DNA of 64,000 bases from Labrys sp. WJW (GCF_001676615.1 NZ_LYXZ01000011.1:1-64000); one strand, 5' to 3'. Shown: positions 53,290-62,684, counted from the stretch's first letter. The notes: generated by a model not told the origin, from the letters alone. Made by a program: numbers and translations.

Positions 53290-53619
53290 ATGATGAAGAC
53301 CCTAAAGCGTTTTCCAGAAAAGTTGATAGATTTTTCGATTCAGAAAGCGCGTCAAAACAATAAGTTGGAGAAAAAGTGCGACTCGAGAAAATCGCGCTTT
53401 GCTCTATCCGCAACCCTCGCGCTTGCGGCCGCAGCGACCCTCGCCGGTTGCAGCGCCGGTGTCAGCGTCGGCAGCGCGACCTACAGCGCCGATGAGCGAG
53501 GGTCGACCTATTGCTCACGCAGCGTCGGCGCCAGCATCGAGGCTCCCGACGCAAGCGGCAGCGGCGTGCATCGCCAGCGCGGCTGCGTGACACGGCCTGC
53601 CGACGGCAGCGAGGACTGA
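53290..53619 (+). CDS. small lipoprotein with a repeat element inserted in its signal peptide
   Basis: 109 codons, frame open throughout. The first five codons (MMKTL) are followed by 34 codons of element A6 and then SATLALAAAATLAGC, a lipobox. Without the 102 inserted bases the protein begins MMKTLSATLALAAAATLAGC, a perfect lipoprotein signal peptide. With it, the n-region is about 40 residues, polar and basic (KRFPEKLIDFSIQKARQNNK...). The mature part (SAGVSVGSATYSADERGSTY...CVTRPADGSED) has two Cys and no known domain. Export may be impaired or tolerated. Confidence 0.75.
   Translation: MMKTLKRFPEKLIDFSIQKARQNNKLEKKCDSRKSRFALSATLALAAAATLAGCSAGVSVGSATYSADERGSTYCSRSVGASIEAPDASGSGVHRQRGCVTRPADGSED
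53303..53406 (-). repeat. two-hairpin TA element, copy A6, in-frame within a coding sequence
   Basis: TAAAGCGTTTTCCAGAAAAG...TTTGCTCTA, inverse orientation, nearly the same as copy A7. One TA at each end; 104 bases including both, so net insertion 102 bases, a multiple of three, with no stop codon in the reading frame used. Confidence 0.92.
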
Positions 53620-53630
53620 ACCTCGCCGCA

Positions 53631-54695
53631 TCATCCCCGCTTCGGTTTGGCGGAGGTCGAGGTTTTCTCGGGCTTGGCGGAGCTGGGGGTCAGCCAAGTC
53701 GTGATCGGGTGTACCTTCTTGGCGGCCTCGGCCTGCGCGAGATAGCTGGTCTGCCCAGGCAGCCCCATCGGATAGGCGGCATCGCGCATTCGCTCATAGT
53801 CACGCGTTTGCTCGCCGCATTGCTTTGCCCGCATATCCGGAGGGCTGCGCTTGATGTCGTTGGCCAGGGCGGAGAGCGTTGTGTTGCCGGATGAAAGCTC
53901 GCCGGAAAACGCCTGGGTCAGATACATCGCGGCCCGTTCATTGCGTTCGCGCTCGGTTGTCGCGCCCATCACGACCACCATGACCTGCCTCCCGCCTCTT
54001 TCGGCGAGAGCGACCACATTGTTGCCCGATGCGCACAGATAGCCCGTCTTCAGGCCTCTGGCACCGTCAAAGCGGGTCAGCAACGCGTTGTGGGATTCCA
54101 CAGTCTTTCCGTCGATGACGACAGCCGACGTCTCGAAGAAACGGCGATATTGCGGGAACTGCCTGTCAATGGCGATGCCAAGCAGCGCCATGTCGCGCGC
54201 GGTCGACTTTTGCCGGCGATCGAACAAGCCGTTCGGATTCACAAACCGGCTGCCCGTCATCCCCAATCGCCTGGCGGCATCGTTCATCGCCTTGACGAAA
54301 GCTTCCTCCGACCCCGCAACCTGCTCGGCGATCGCCATGGCGACATCGTTGGTGGAGCCCGATATGACGGCGAAAAGAGCGTCCTCCAGCGTCATGGTGC
54401 TGCCGGCGTGGAGGCCCGAGTCGAGGAACTTCTGGCTCGCCGCATGCTTGGAAAGCACCACCGGCGTCTCCAGCGACACACGCCCGGCGCGAATGGCCTC
54501 AAAGGTGACGAAGGCCGTCATCAGCTTGGTCGTCGAGGCCGGAAACCAGGGACGCCCTGCCTCCTCGGCATGAAGCACCTGATCATTCGCGACATCGACA
54601 ACGAGGATGGGCGTCGCATCCGACGCGCGCGCAGGGCCGTGAAGCGCCAAAATCAGCGCCAAGCATCCGAGACTCTTCCAAAACATCCTATCCAT
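53631..54695 (-). CDS. D-alanyl-D-alanine carboxypeptidase (peptidase S11)
   Basis: 354 aa penicillin-binding protein of the low-molecular-weight class. Signal peptide ends PARAS. Active-site motifs SxxK (S54-T-T-K57), SxN (S114-T-N116) and KTG (K216-T-G218) are all present. The C-terminus is Lys/Ser/Pro-rich and ends SAKPEKTSTSAKPKRG without a clear amphipathic anchor. Trims peptidoglycan pentapeptides in the periplasm. Start 54695 or 54686. Confidence 0.94.
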   Translation of the reverse strand: MDRMFWKSLGCLALILALHGPARASDATPILVVDVANDQVLHAEEAGRPWFPASTTKLMTAFVTFEAIRAGRVSLETPVVLSKHAASQKFLDSGLHAGSTMTLEDALFAVISGSTNDVAMAIAEQVAGSEEAFVKAMNDAARRLGMTGSRFVNPNGLFDRRQKSTARDMALLGIAIDRQFPQYRRFFETSAVVIDGKTVESHNALLTRFDGARGLKTGYLCASGNNVVALAERGGRQVMVVVMGATTERERNERAAMYLTQAFSGELSSGNTTLSALANDIKRSPPDMRAKQCGEQTRDYERMRDAAYPMGLPGQTSYLAQAEAAKKVHPITTWLTPSSAKPEKTSTSAKPKRG

Positions 54696-54769
54696 ATCCC
54701 TTTCGGCCGCCGAACGGCCCAATCAATGAAGCGTTTCTATGACGTTCGCGTCCGATTCTTTTGCAGCAT

Positions 54770-55486
54770 TCACGACGAGGCACGCGCCACCGCGGTTTGC
54801 AGCAGTTCGGCATTGTCGGCAGCCCTGGTCCCATCGGGCAGATCGGCGCCGTCCTCCAGGCCGATGCGGCGGTCGAGACCCAGGCGGACGGCCTCGTCAT
54901 GCATCGGCCATTGGGTCAGGTCGCTGCCGTGCAGTTGGATCGGCAGGCCGAGATTGGCATGGCGCAAGACGGCCAGGATCTCATGGGCGACATGCAAACC
55001 GGCCGCCATTTCCTGCTCCTCGATCTCGACGAGCACACGCAGGCAGCGCTCGGCGGACGGAAGCGCGACCAGGCGCAAGGCGTCGGTGACGGTGGCCAAA
55101 CCCGCCTCGATGCCGATGCGGAACTGGATCATCAGCGCCATGATCTCCGGCGCATCTTCCTCGCTGAGATTGACCGAAACATAATCCGGCAGGGTCCGCC
55201 ATTCGCGCATCGGCGCCTGGCGCGAGCGCCCGACCGGCGGAATCGTCCACAGGGTCGAGATGCCGACGGGCACGCCCGGCACGCTCGCGCGGATCGCTTG
55301 CAGGGCTGCGGCGACATCGGCCGGCTCCAGGCTCTGCTCGCCATTCTGTCCACGGGGATGGACATGCAGTTCCTCGGCTCCGGCTGCAATGGCCGCCTTG
55401 GCATCACGCGCCAGTTCGGCCGGCGTGCAGGGTAGTGCAGGATGGAAATCGCGGCTCCTGCTGCCGTTCAGGCAAGCTTGCAGCAT
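54770..55486 (-). CDS. beta-keto acid cleavage enzyme family (BKACE, DUF849)
   Basis: 238 aa TIM-barrel. MLQACLNGSRSRDFHPALPC with the Asn-Gly start, EELHVHPRGQNGEQSLEP (zinc His pair in H-V-H-P-R), VSVNLSEEDAPEIMALM, and IGLEDGADLPDG. Family members cleave beta-keto acids with acetyl-CoA, such as 3-keto-5-aminohexanoate in lysine fermentation. Slightly shorter than most (about 270-310 aa). Start 55486 or 55504; the latter overlaps the preceding stop as ATGA. Terminal gene of a three-gene run. Confidence 0.86.
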   Translation of the reverse strand: MLQACLNGSRSRDFHPALPCTPAELARDAKAAIAAGAEELHVHPRGQNGEQSLEPADVAAALQAIRASVPGVPVGISTLWTIPPVGRSRQAPMREWRTLPDYVSVNLSEEDAPEIMALMIQFRIGIEAGLATVTDALRLVALPSAERCLRVLVEIEEQEMAAGLHVAHEILAVLRHANLGLPIQLHGSDLTQWPMHDEAVRLGLDRRIGLEDGADLPDGTRAADNAELLQTAVARASS

Positions 55487-55500
55487 CGTCCTCTTCCCGA

Positions 55501-56106
55501 TCATACCTCCACGGCGAGATCCCGCATCTGCAGCGCCAAGACCTTCGCATCCGCGAGCCAGCCGGCCCGATCGGCCGCAGTGCTGGTGGCGATCACACCA
55601 TAGAGCGCACGCCGGACGTGACGGACGCCACAATAGCGCAAAATACCTTCCCGCCACATGCGATCGAGCGGATCGCCGAAAACGGCCTGCTCGCGGTCCA
55701 AAGGCGTATTGCCGGTGTTGAGCACCAACGCGGCGCGCGCCCGCAGGAGGCCCTGCGGCACGTCACCCCGATCATCCCCCTTGGCAAAGCCATAGGCGGC
55801 GCCCGGCGCGAAGACCCGGTCGATCCAGCCCTTCATGATCGCAGGCGGCGCGCCCCAGCAATTGGGATGGATGACCGCCATGAGATCACACGACTGCAGC
55901 TCGGCGATATGGGCCTGCACAAGGGCATCCCGGCTCGGATGGCCGCGAGCCTCCTCGGCGGTCAGCAGCGGGTCGAAGCCCTCGGCGGACAGGTCGCGGT
56001 AGGCGACCTTGCAGCCGGCCTCCTGCCAAGCCCCTCGCACCGCCTCGGCCAAGGCGTGGTTGAAACTCGCCGGTGCGGGATGGCCGATGACGACCATCGC
56101 CCGCAT
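55501..56106 (-). CDS. NAD(P)H-dependent flavodoxin-fold oxidoreductase
   Basis: 201 aa. MRAMVVIGHPAPASFNHALA is the phosphate-binding start of MdaB/NQO-like quinone reductases; HPNCWGAPPAIMKGWIDRVF and GAAYGFAKGDDRG complete the flavin site. FMN/FAD cofactor, likely two-electron quinone or nitro reduction. One base from the FAD-oxidoreductase stop. Confidence 0.9.
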   Translation of the reverse strand: MRAMVVIGHPAPASFNHALAEAVRGAWQEAGCKVAYRDLSAEGFDPLLTAEEARGHPSRDALVQAHIAELQSCDLMAVIHPNCWGAPPAIMKGWIDRVFAPGAAYGFAKGDDRGDVPQGLLRARAALVLNTGNTPLDREQAVFGDPLDRMWREGILRYCGVRHVRRALYGVIATSTAADRAGWLADAKVLALQMRDLAVEV

Positions 56107-56107
56107 G

Positions 56108-57526
56108 TCAGAGCACCTTGCCGGGATTCATGATGCCTTTGGGATCGAACGTCGCTTTGATGGCGCGCATCATCTCCAGTTCCACCGGGTCCTTGACCCC
56201 TGGCAGCAACTTGCGCTTGGCTTGGCCGATGCCGTGCTCGGCCGAGATGGAACCGTGGAACTCGGCGACGATGCCGTGGACGATCTCGTTGGTCTTTTCC
56301 CACTTGTCCAGGAAGGCCTGCTTGTCACCGCCCACGGGCTGCGAAACGTTGAAGTGGATGTTGCCGTCGCCGAGATGGCCGAAGGGCAACGGACGTGCGC
56401 CCGGAATGAAGGCCTCCACGGCAGCGATGGCCTTGTCGAGGAAAGCCGGCACCAGCCGGATCGGCACTGACACATCATGCTTGATCGAGCCACCCTCGAA
56501 GCGCTGGCTTTCCGACAGCAATTCGCGCAGGCGCCAGAAATCGGCGGCCTGTTCGAGCGAGGCGGCGATCACGGCATCGCGGGCGTAGCCCTGCTCATAG
56601 GCCGTCATCAGCATCGCCTCCAGCGCCTCGTTCACGCCGCCCTCGGCGGAGTTGGACACTTCCAGCAGCACATACCAGGGATAGCTGCCCTCGATCGGAT
56701 CACGGGCATCGGCGACGTGGCGGATGACGAAATCGATGCCGATGCGCGGCATGAGTTCGAACGCCGTCACGGTGCCGCCGCCGTTCTCCCGGGCGACGTT
56801 GAGGAGCGCCAACGCCGCGGCCGGATTGTCGACGCCGATGAAGGCCGTGCCGACGGAGCGCGGCCTGGGGAACAGCTTCAGCACCGCCGCGGTGACGATG
56901 CCGAGCGTGCCCTCGGCCCCGATGAAAAGGTTCTTCAGATCATAGCCGGTGTTGTCCTTGCGCAGATGGCGCATGCCATGCCAGATCCGCCCGCCCGGCA
57001 GCACGACCTCCAGGCCCATCACCAGGTCGCGCGTATTGCCATAGGCGATCACGCCGGTGCCGCCTGCATTGGTGCCGATATTGCCGCCGATGGTGCAGCT
57101 CCCCTCCGATGGCAAAGTGAGCGGGAAGAAACGCCCGGCCGCCTCCGCCGCCTCCTGCACCCGCTGCAGCGTCACGCCGGCCTCGACGTCGATGGTGTTG
57201 CTGTCGGGATCGACGGCACGAACCTTGTCCAGCCGCCTGAGTGAAACCAGCAGCTCATTGCCTTCCGCGTGCGGAACCTGGCCGCCGACCAAGCCAGTAT
57301 TGCCGCCTTGCGGCACGATCGGCGTATCCGTCTCGTCGGCAAGCCTGAGGATGGCGGCGACCTCCCCAACCGTGCCAGGCAGCAGCACCAGCGGCGTCTT
57401 ACCGTGATAGCGGTCGCGCCATTCCTTCAGGAAGGGCTGCTGGGCATCCGCATCGGCAATGGCGTAGCGCTCGCCGACAAGGGCGGCGAAGCGTGCAAGG
57501 AGTTCGGGAGAAAGCTGAGCGGACAT
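56108..57526 (-). CDS. FAD-binding oxidoreductase (D-2-hydroxyacid dehydrogenase, GlcD/D2HGDH-like)
   Basis: 472 aa. PCMH-type FAD domain: VPQGGNTGLVGGQVP, VEAGVTLQRVQEAAEAAGRF, GSCTIGGNIGTNAGGTGVIA; C-terminal FAD-linked oxidase domain with PFGHLGDGNIHFNVSQP and GSISAEHGIGQAKRKLL (metal/substrate His residues). This is the pattern of D-lactate and D-2-hydroxyglutarate dehydrogenases. First gene of the minus-strand run with the reductase and BKACE, suggesting degradation of an organic acid. Confidence 0.93.
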   Translation of the reverse strand: MSAQLSPELLARFAALVGERYAIADADAQQPFLKEWRDRYHGKTPLVLLPGTVGEVAAILRLADETDTPIVPQGGNTGLVGGQVPHAEGNELLVSLRRLDKVRAVDPDSNTIDVEAGVTLQRVQEAAEAAGRFFPLTLPSEGSCTIGGNIGTNAGGTGVIAYGNTRDLVMGLEVVLPGGRIWHGMRHLRKDNTGYDLKNLFIGAEGTLGIVTAAVLKLFPRPRSVGTAFIGVDNPAAALALLNVARENGGGTVTAFELMPRIGIDFVIRHVADARDPIEGSYPWYVLLEVSNSAEGGVNEALEAMLMTAYEQGYARDAVIAASLEQAADFWRLRELLSESQRFEGGSIKHDVSVPIRLVPAFLDKAIAAVEAFIPGARPLPFGHLGDGNIHFNVSQPVGGDKQAFLDKWEKTNEIVHGIVAEFHGSISAEHGIGQAKRKLLPGVKDPVELEMMRAIKATFDPKGIMNPGKVL

Positions 57527-57543
57527 GGAAGGAGTATCCTGGC

Positions 57544-57644
57544 TAAGGCGTTTTGCGATGGGTGAACGCAGCTGGAATCACAAAGACGCGCCAAAATGAG
57601 GAGTCGGGGCAAGGCACGGTCACACTTGAGCGCGCTTTATCCTA
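57544..57644 (-). repeat. two-hairpin TA element, copy A8
   Basis: TAAGGCGTTTTGCGATG...AATCACAAAGACGCG, then GGCAAGGCACGGTCACACTT...CGCTTTATCCTA. The CTA at 57642-57644 is, on the minus strand, the TAG stop of gluconokinase and the element's first triplet. Confidence 0.82.
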
Positions 57645-58160
57645 GTGGGCAAGCTGGTGGAGCGCGTTGGCGACGATCGCGTCGGGTTCCGCCTCGATTA
57701 AAACACTAATCGGCGCCTCGTCGGCACCCGGTGGTTCCAGCGTGGCGAACTGGCTGGCAAGCAGGCTCGGCGGCATGAAATGATCCTTGCGCTTGGCCAA
57801 CCGGGCCGCGATCACTTCGGCACTGCCTTCGAGAAAGACGAAGCGGACATCCGCATACCCATCCCGCAGGGCATCGCGATAGGCGCGCTTGAGCGCCGAG
57901 CAGGCAACCACGCCATGCTGCCCCGCCCCTCTCAGCTCGGCGATCCAGGCGGCGATGGCCGCGAGCCAGGGCCAGCGGTCCTCGTCCGTCAGCGGAATAC
58001 CTGCATGCATCTTGGCGACATTGGCCGGCGGATGAAAGGAATCACCATCGCGGAAGGTCCAGCCAAGTCGCAACCCAAGCCGCTCGCCGATGCTGCTCTT
58101 GCCGGCACCGGAAACGCCCATGACGATGAGGGCAGTGGGAAGAGGCGAGACTAAAGTCAT
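57642..58160 (-). CDS. gntK: gluconokinase
   Basis: 172 aa. Phosphorylates gluconate to 6-phosphogluconate for the Entner-Doudoroff/pentose pathways. Walker A VMGVSGAGKSSIGERLG, DGDSFHPPANVAKMHAGIPL (GntK signature D-x-H-P), LTDEDRWPWL, VVACSALKRAYRDALR and the VFLEGS strand. No permease or repressor nearby. Confidence 0.94.
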   Translation of the reverse strand: MTLVSPLPTALIVMGVSGAGKSSIGERLGLRLGWTFRDGDSFHPPANVAKMHAGIPLTDEDRWPWLAAIAAWIAELRGAGQHGVVACSALKRAYRDALRDGYADVRFVFLEGSAEVIAARLAKRKDHFMPPSLLASQFATLEPPGADEAPISVLIEAEPDAIVANALHQLAH

Positions 58161-58242
58161 GGCATTTCATCCGCAGGCGATTGAAGCACTCCCTTGGTAA
58201 GGGAGAGGCCAAGGGAAACGCAAGGGATGACAGGCGGTATGT

Positions 58243-58311
58243 GGTGTGCCGGTCTTCAGACCGGCATGTCCTCGACCGTTCGAAAAATGCCGGTCTGAAG
58301 ACCGGCACACC
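58243..58311. repeat. perfect 25-base inverted repeat
   Basis: Arms 58243-58267 and 58287-58311 are exact reverse complements (GGTGTGCCGGTCTTCAGACC then GGCAT), each a mini-hairpin around TTCA. Same core as the repeat at 16843. Lies between gntK and the stop of the methyltransferase gene. Confidence 0.85.
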
Positions 58312-58312
58312 G

Positions 58313-59539
58313 TCATCTTCGCTCGAACACGCCGACCAGTTCGACATGCCCCGAGTGACGGAACTGATCGACCGGCGTCACCTTGGCGAGCCGATAGCCG
58401 CCGGCAATCACAAGCGCGGCATCGCGGGCGAAGGTCGTCGGGTTGCAGGATACCCCGACGATACGACGCAGCTTGGCGGCGGCAAGGCGCTTGGCCTGCG
58501 CCTCCGCACCGGCGCGCGGCGGATCGAAGACCACGGCATCGAAGGGCTTGAGTTCCTCGGCCAGCAAGGGACGATGGAAGAGATCGCGCACGGTGGCGCT
58601 GACAGGCTTCAGGCCCTGGGCCCGCCGGGCGGCACGGTCGAGAGCCCCGATGGCCGGCTTGTCCGAATCGAAGGCCTGCACGTGCATGGCATCCGCCAGC
58701 GCCAGGGCGAAGGTGCCGCAGCCGGAGAAGAGATCGGCGATGCGCTTGGCGCCGGACAAGCCCTCGCGCACCAGGCTCGTCAGAGCGATGTCCGCCTCGG
58801 CCGTAGCCTGCAGAAAGGCACCCGGCGGTGGTGAAACCTCCACGGCCCCGAACCGCACCACTGGCGCCCGACGCTCGATCACCACGTCGCCGTGGTTGGA
58901 AAGCCGGGCCAGATCGAACTGCTGGGCGAGGTCGCCGAGCCTCAAACGCATCTTGTCGTCGATGCGTCCGGCGCCACGAATGTCGCAGTCGAGGCCGGTG
59001 ATCGTGGCTGTCAGCACCAGATCGAGCGGCTTGCCGAGACCGCGCAATTGCTTCTCCAGCGCACGCGCCGCCTCCAGGCCGCGGTTCAGTTCCGGCACCA
59101 GGATCGGGCAGGCGTCGAGTTCGACGATCGCATGCGAGCGGGCCTCGGCAAAGCCTACCTTACCTTTGCGGGCATGCAGGGTTGCCCGGCGCCGACCTCG
59201 GCCATGGGCATCGACGAGCGGCTCGACCGGCGCCTCGATGCCAGCCTGCCTCAGCGCCTCGACCACCAGGCCACGCTTCCAGGCCTGATAGGTGGAAAGC
59301 GACAAATGCTGGATGGCGCAGCCGCCACAATGGCTGAAATGGGGGCAGAAGGGGTCGATCCGATCCGGGCTCGGTTCTTGCAGGGCGATCAGCCGCCCCC
59401 GCTCCCCGGCCACCTCGGCCAGGACCGTCTCGCCCGGCAAGGCATAGGGCACGAAGACCGGGCCCGGCGCAATGCCGTCACCACGATGCCCCAGCCTTTC
59501 GATCTTGAGTTCCAGCGATGTCTCAACGTGCTGATTCAC
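58313..59539 (-). CDS. TrmA/RlmC/RlmD-type RNA 5-methyluridine methyltransferase
   Basis: 408 aa from the GTG at 59539. Residues 1-60 form a TRAM-like region (ELKIERLGHRGDGIAPGPVF); the 4Fe-4S cysteines C-x5-C-x2-C are in FCPHFSHCGGC with a fourth in LDACPIL; SAM-binding ADLFSGCGTFALALA; and the catalytic Cys in VGVSCNPTTFARD. That set defines the RumA/TrmA family; which rRNA or tRNA position is modified cannot be told. Starts at 59539 are GTG, at 59602 TTG; neither has a strong ribosome site. Confidence 0.92.
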   Translation of the reverse strand: MNQHVETSLELKIERLGHRGDGIAPGPVFVPYALPGETVLAEVAGERGRLIALQEPSPDRIDPFCPHFSHCGGCAIQHLSLSTYQAWKRGLVVEALRQAGIEAPVEPLVDAHGRGRRRATLHARKGKVGFAEARSHAIVELDACPILVPELNRGLEAARALEKQLRGLGKPLDLVLTATITGLDCDIRGAGRIDDKMRLRLGDLAQQFDLARLSNHGDVVIERRAPVVRFGAVEVSPPPGAFLQATAEADIALTSLVREGLSGAKRIADLFSGCGTFALALADAMHVQAFDSDKPAIGALDRAARRAQGLKPVSATVRDLFHRPLLAEELKPFDAVVFDPPRAGAEAQAKRLAAAKLRRIVGVSCNPTTFARDAALVIAGGYRLAKVTPVDQFRHSGHVELVGVFERR

Positions 59540-59612
59540 GATCTCAACTTCATCAAGCGACACCTGAAAGAGATGAATCAAAATCTCAATCCAGGCGCGC
59601 AAGCCCCCTGAT

Positions 59613-60362
59613 TCAATCTATGAGCTCGGCTACACTAACCCTATGGGCAGACAGCAGAAACTCCTTATTGCCATCCCCGCCTTCGATGGGAGACGGCACG
59701 ACCCCATTCACCTTCCAGCCAAGCGACGAGACGAGGCCGGCGATACGCTCGCAGACCTCGACATGCACGGCCTCGTCCTTGACCACGCCACCCTTACCGA
59801 CCCGTTCGCGACCTGCCTCGAACTGCGGCTTGACCAGAACGGCGAGATCCGCGCCCGGTGCGGCAAGTGCGAGAGCCGCCGGCAGCACCAGCGCCAGTGA
59901 GATGAAACTGACATCGGCAACGACGAGATCGATCGGGTCAGGCACCAGGCTGCGGTCGAGCTTGCGCGCATCCTGCCCTTCGAGCGAGATCAGCCTGTCA
60001 TTCCCGCGCAGGCTGGCATGGAGCTGATCGTGACCGACATCGACGGCATAGACCCGTGCCACCCCGCGCCGCAGCAACACGTCACTGAAGCCCCCAGTGG
60101 AAGCCCCGATATCGAGCGCCACACGCCCCTCCACCGGCACCGAAAATATATCGAGCGCATGTTCGAGCTTGAGCCCGCCACGCGACACGAAGGGAAAGGC
60201 CGGCTGCGCCTCGATCGCGGCTTCTGCTTCCAGGCTTTCCGACGCCTTGCGCACGGGCTTGCCATTGGCCGTCACAAGGCCGGCGGAGATCGCCGCCTGT
60301 GCCTTCGCGCGGCTGTCGAAATGACCGCGCTCGACCAGCAGCACGTCGGCGCGCTTGCGCAT
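59613..60362 (-). CDS. tlyA: TlyA-family rRNA 2'-O-methyltransferase
   Basis: 249 aa. N-terminal S4 RNA-binding domain ([35 protein letters not shown]) and FtsJ-like Rossmann domain with ALDIGASTGGFSDVLLRRGV, VYAVDVGHDQLH, VVADVSFISLALVLPA, AVLVKPQFEAGRE. TlyA methylates 16S C1409 (and 23S C1920 in some species). Its ATG overlaps the dxs stop by one base (TGATG), so the two are translationally coupled. Confidence 0.95.
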   Translation of the reverse strand: MRKRADVLLVERGHFDSRAKAQAAISAGLVTANGKPVRKASESLEAEAAIEAQPAFPFVSRGGLKLEHALDIFSVPVEGRVALDIGASTGGFSDVLLRRGVARVYAVDVGHDQLHASLRGNDRLISLEGQDARKLDRSLVPDPIDLVVADVSFISLALVLPAALALAAPGADLAVLVKPQFEAGRERVGKGGVVKDEAVHVEVCERIAGLVSSLGWKVNGVVPSPIEGGDGNKEFLLSAHRVSVAELID

Positions 60363-62290
60363 CAGGCCCGCTTGGCGCCGGTTACGACATCGCGCCCGAG
60401 CACCGACAGAACCTTGGTCACGATGCCGGCGGCATCGAGCCCGGCCTGGGCATACATCGCCTCCGGCTTGTCCTGGTCGAGAAAGATATCGGGCAGCACA
60501 AGGGAGCGGAATTTCAGGCCGTTGTCGAAAGCGCCCGCCTCGGCCAGGCACTGGGCCACGAAACTGCCGAAGCCTCCTACGGAGCCTTCCTCGACGGTCA
60601 GCAGCACCTCGTGCTCGCGAGCGAGCCTAAGCACCAGTTCCTCGTCGAGCGGCTTGGCAAAGCGGGCATCCGCAACGGTCGCCGACAGGCCGAGCGCCGC
60701 CAGGTCCTCGGCTGCCTTCAGGCACTCGGCCAGGCGCGTGCCGAAGGAGAGCAAGGCGATGTTGCTGCCCTCGCGCAGGACGCGTCCCTTGCCGATCGGC
60801 AGGGGCACGCCGGCTTCGGGCATCTCGACTCCGACCCCCTCGCCGCGCGGGTAGCGGAAGGCGATCGGACCGCCGTCATAGGCGGCCGCGGTTGCGACCA
60901 TATGCACCAGCTCGGCTTCGTCGGCGGCAGCCATCACCACCATGTTGGGCAGGCAGCCAAGAAAGGCGACGTCGAAGGAACCGGCGTGGGTGGCGCCATC
61001 CGCCCCGACGAGACCGGCTCGATCGATCGGGAAGCGCACGGGCAGGTTCTGGATGGCAACGTCGTGGACGACCTGGTCGTAGCCACGCTGCAGGAAGGTC
61101 GAATAGATGGCGCAGAACGGCTTGTAGCCTTCACTCGCCAAGCCCGCCGCGAAGGTGACGGCATGCTGCTCTGCGATGCCGACATCGTAAAGCCGTTGCG
61201 GGAAGGCCTGCTCGAACAGGTCCAGCCCGGTGCCGGACGGCATGGCCGCCGTGATCGCCACCACCTTGTCGTCCTTGCGGGCTTCCTTGATCAGGCTTTC
61301 GGCGAAGATGCGAGTATAGGAAGGCGCATTGGCCTTGGCCTTCACCTGCGCGCCGGTGATGACATCGAACTTCACCACGCCGTGATATTTATCGGGCGCG
61401 TTCTCGGCCGGGCCGTAGCCCTTGCCCTTCTGGGTGACGACATGGATCAGCACAGGCCCATCGGCCTGGTCACGCACATTCTTGAGCACCGGCAGGAGGT
61501 GGTCGAGATTATGCCCGTCGATCGGGCCGATATAGTAGAAACCGAGCTCCTCGAACAGCGTGCCGCCGGTCCAGAAACCGCGGGCATATTCCTCGGTTCG
61601 CTTGGCCTTGTCGTAGAAGAATTTCGGCAGCTTCTTGGCCAGCATCTTGCCGAAATCGCGCAAATTCTTGTAGGTGCCGCCGGAAACCAGCCGGGCCAGA
61701 TAGGCCGACATCGCGCCCACGGGCGGAGCGATCGACATGTCGTTGTCATTGAGGATGACAACGAGGCGCGAGCCGAGAGCCCCGGCATTGTTCATCGCCT
61801 CATAGGCCATGCCGGCCGACATCGAGCCGTCGCCGATCACGCAGATGACGTTGTTGTCGCGGCCGTCGAGATCGCGCGCCGCCGCCATGCCGAGGCCGGC
61901 CGAGATCGAGGTCGAGGAATGCGCGGCGCCGAAGGGGTCGTATTCGCTCTCGCTGCGCTTGGTGAAACCGCTGAGGCCATCCGGCTGGCGCAGGGTGCGG
62001 ATGCGGTCGCGCCGCCCGGTGAGGATCTTGTGCGGATAGGCCTGGTGGCCGACATCCCAGATCAGCCGATCGTCCGGGGTATTGAACACCGCATGAATGG
62101 CCACGGTGAGCTCGACCACGCCGAGGCCGGCACCGAGATGGCCGCCCGTCACCGAAACGGCGTCAATGGTCTCCCGCCGCAGTTCGTCGGCCACCTGCTG
62201 GAGCTTGTCCTCGGGCAGGCGGCGCAGATCGGCCGGCAGATGGATAGTGTCGAGCAGCGGGGTTGCGGAAGTGTTTGCCAAATTGTTCAC
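60362..62290 (-). CDS. dxs: 1-deoxy-D-xylulose-5-phosphate synthase
   Basis: First enzyme of the MEP isoprenoid pathway, TPP-dependent. 642 aa. [36 protein letters not shown], the TPP motif [56 protein letters not shown] and [16 protein letters not shown]. Complete. In the xseB-dxs-tlyA arrangement typical of alphaproteobacteria, but here a repeat lies between xseB and dxs. Confidence 0.97.
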   Translation of the reverse strand: MNNLANTSATPLLDTIHLPADLRRLPEDKLQQVADELRRETIDAVSVTGGHLGAGLGVVELTVAIHAVFNTPDDRLIWDVGHQAYPHKILTGRRDRIRTLRQPDGLSGFTKRSESEYDPFGAAHSSTSISAGLGMAAARDLDGRDNNVICVIGDGSMSAGMAYEAMNNAGALGSRLVVILNDNDMSIAPPVGAMSAYLARLVSGGTYKNLRDFGKMLAKKLPKFFYDKAKRTEEYARGFWTGGTLFEELGFYYIGPIDGHNLDHLLPVLKNVRDQADGPVLIHVVTQKGKGYGPAENAPDKYHGVVKFDVITGAQVKAKANAPSYTRIFAESLIKEARKDDKVVAITAAMPSGTGLDLFEQAFPQRLYDVGIAEQHAVTFAAGLASEGYKPFCAIYSTFLQRGYDQVVHDVAIQNLPVRFPIDRAGLVGADGATHAGSFDVAFLGCLPNMVVMAAADEAELVHMVATAAAYDGGPIAFRYPRGEGVGVEMPEAGVPLPIGKGRVLREGSNIALLSFGTRLAECLKAAEDLAALGLSATVADARFAKPLDEELVLRLAREHEVLLTVEEGSVGGFGSFVAQCLAEAGAFDNGLKFRSLVLPDIFLDQDKPEAMYAQAGLDAAGIVTKVLSVLGRDVVTGAKRA

Positions 62291-62300
62291 CCGGGGAGAC

Positions 62301-62370
62301 TAGAGCAAAGCACGCATAAGTGGAAACATCATTTTGCTCTAACTCTTTGTTCCGACGCGCCTTTGTGATG
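62301..62370 (+). repeat. two-hairpin TA element, copy A9 (3' truncated)
   Basis: TAGAGCAAAGCACGC...CATTTTGCTCTA complete left hairpin and linker ACTCTTTGTTCCGACGCG; the right hairpin is cut after CCTTTGTGATG. Lies ten bases upstream of dxs on the far side of its start, in the dxs leader. Confidence 0.8.
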
Positions 62371-62416
62371 ACGGCCGTTCTGGTGGAGCGCTGGGCGCCT
62401 TCGAGGCTGTCGAATA

Positions 62417-62665
62417 TCAGGCTTCAGGGAGAGGCTCGAGCCCGGCGGGCTTGCCCTCGGCATCGAGCCGGATCTTGTCGACCTTGGCCTCCGCGACCTT
62501 CAAAAGCTTGTCGCAATGAGCCTTGAGCTGCTCGCCACGCCCGAAGAGCGTGATCGATTCCTCCAGCGGCACATTGCCGCCTTCGAGGCTGCGCACGATT
62601 TGCTCGAGCTCGGCAAGCGCCTTCTCGAAGCTGAGCGTTGCGATGTCGGACGGCTTGTCGGCCAT
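62417..62665 (-). CDS. xseB: exodeoxyribonuclease VII small subunit
   Basis: 82 aa. Family pattern: [55 protein letters not shown]. The small subunit binds XseA for ssDNA exonuclease activity. ATG 62665 (MADKPSD) chosen; the TTG start six bases up is unlikely. Upstream of dxs on the same strand. Confidence 0.95.
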   Translation of the reverse strand: MADKPSDIATLSFEKALAELEQIVRSLEGGNVPLEESITLFGRGEQLKAHCDKLLKVAEAKVDKIRLDAEGKPAGLEPLPEA

Positions 62666-62684
62666 TATCAACCTGTCAGATCTC

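Noticed and set aside
60299..62368. 689-codon plus-strand frame opposite dxs and tlyA
   Set aside because: Mirror of two well-supported genes; Arg/His/Gly-rich shadow composition.
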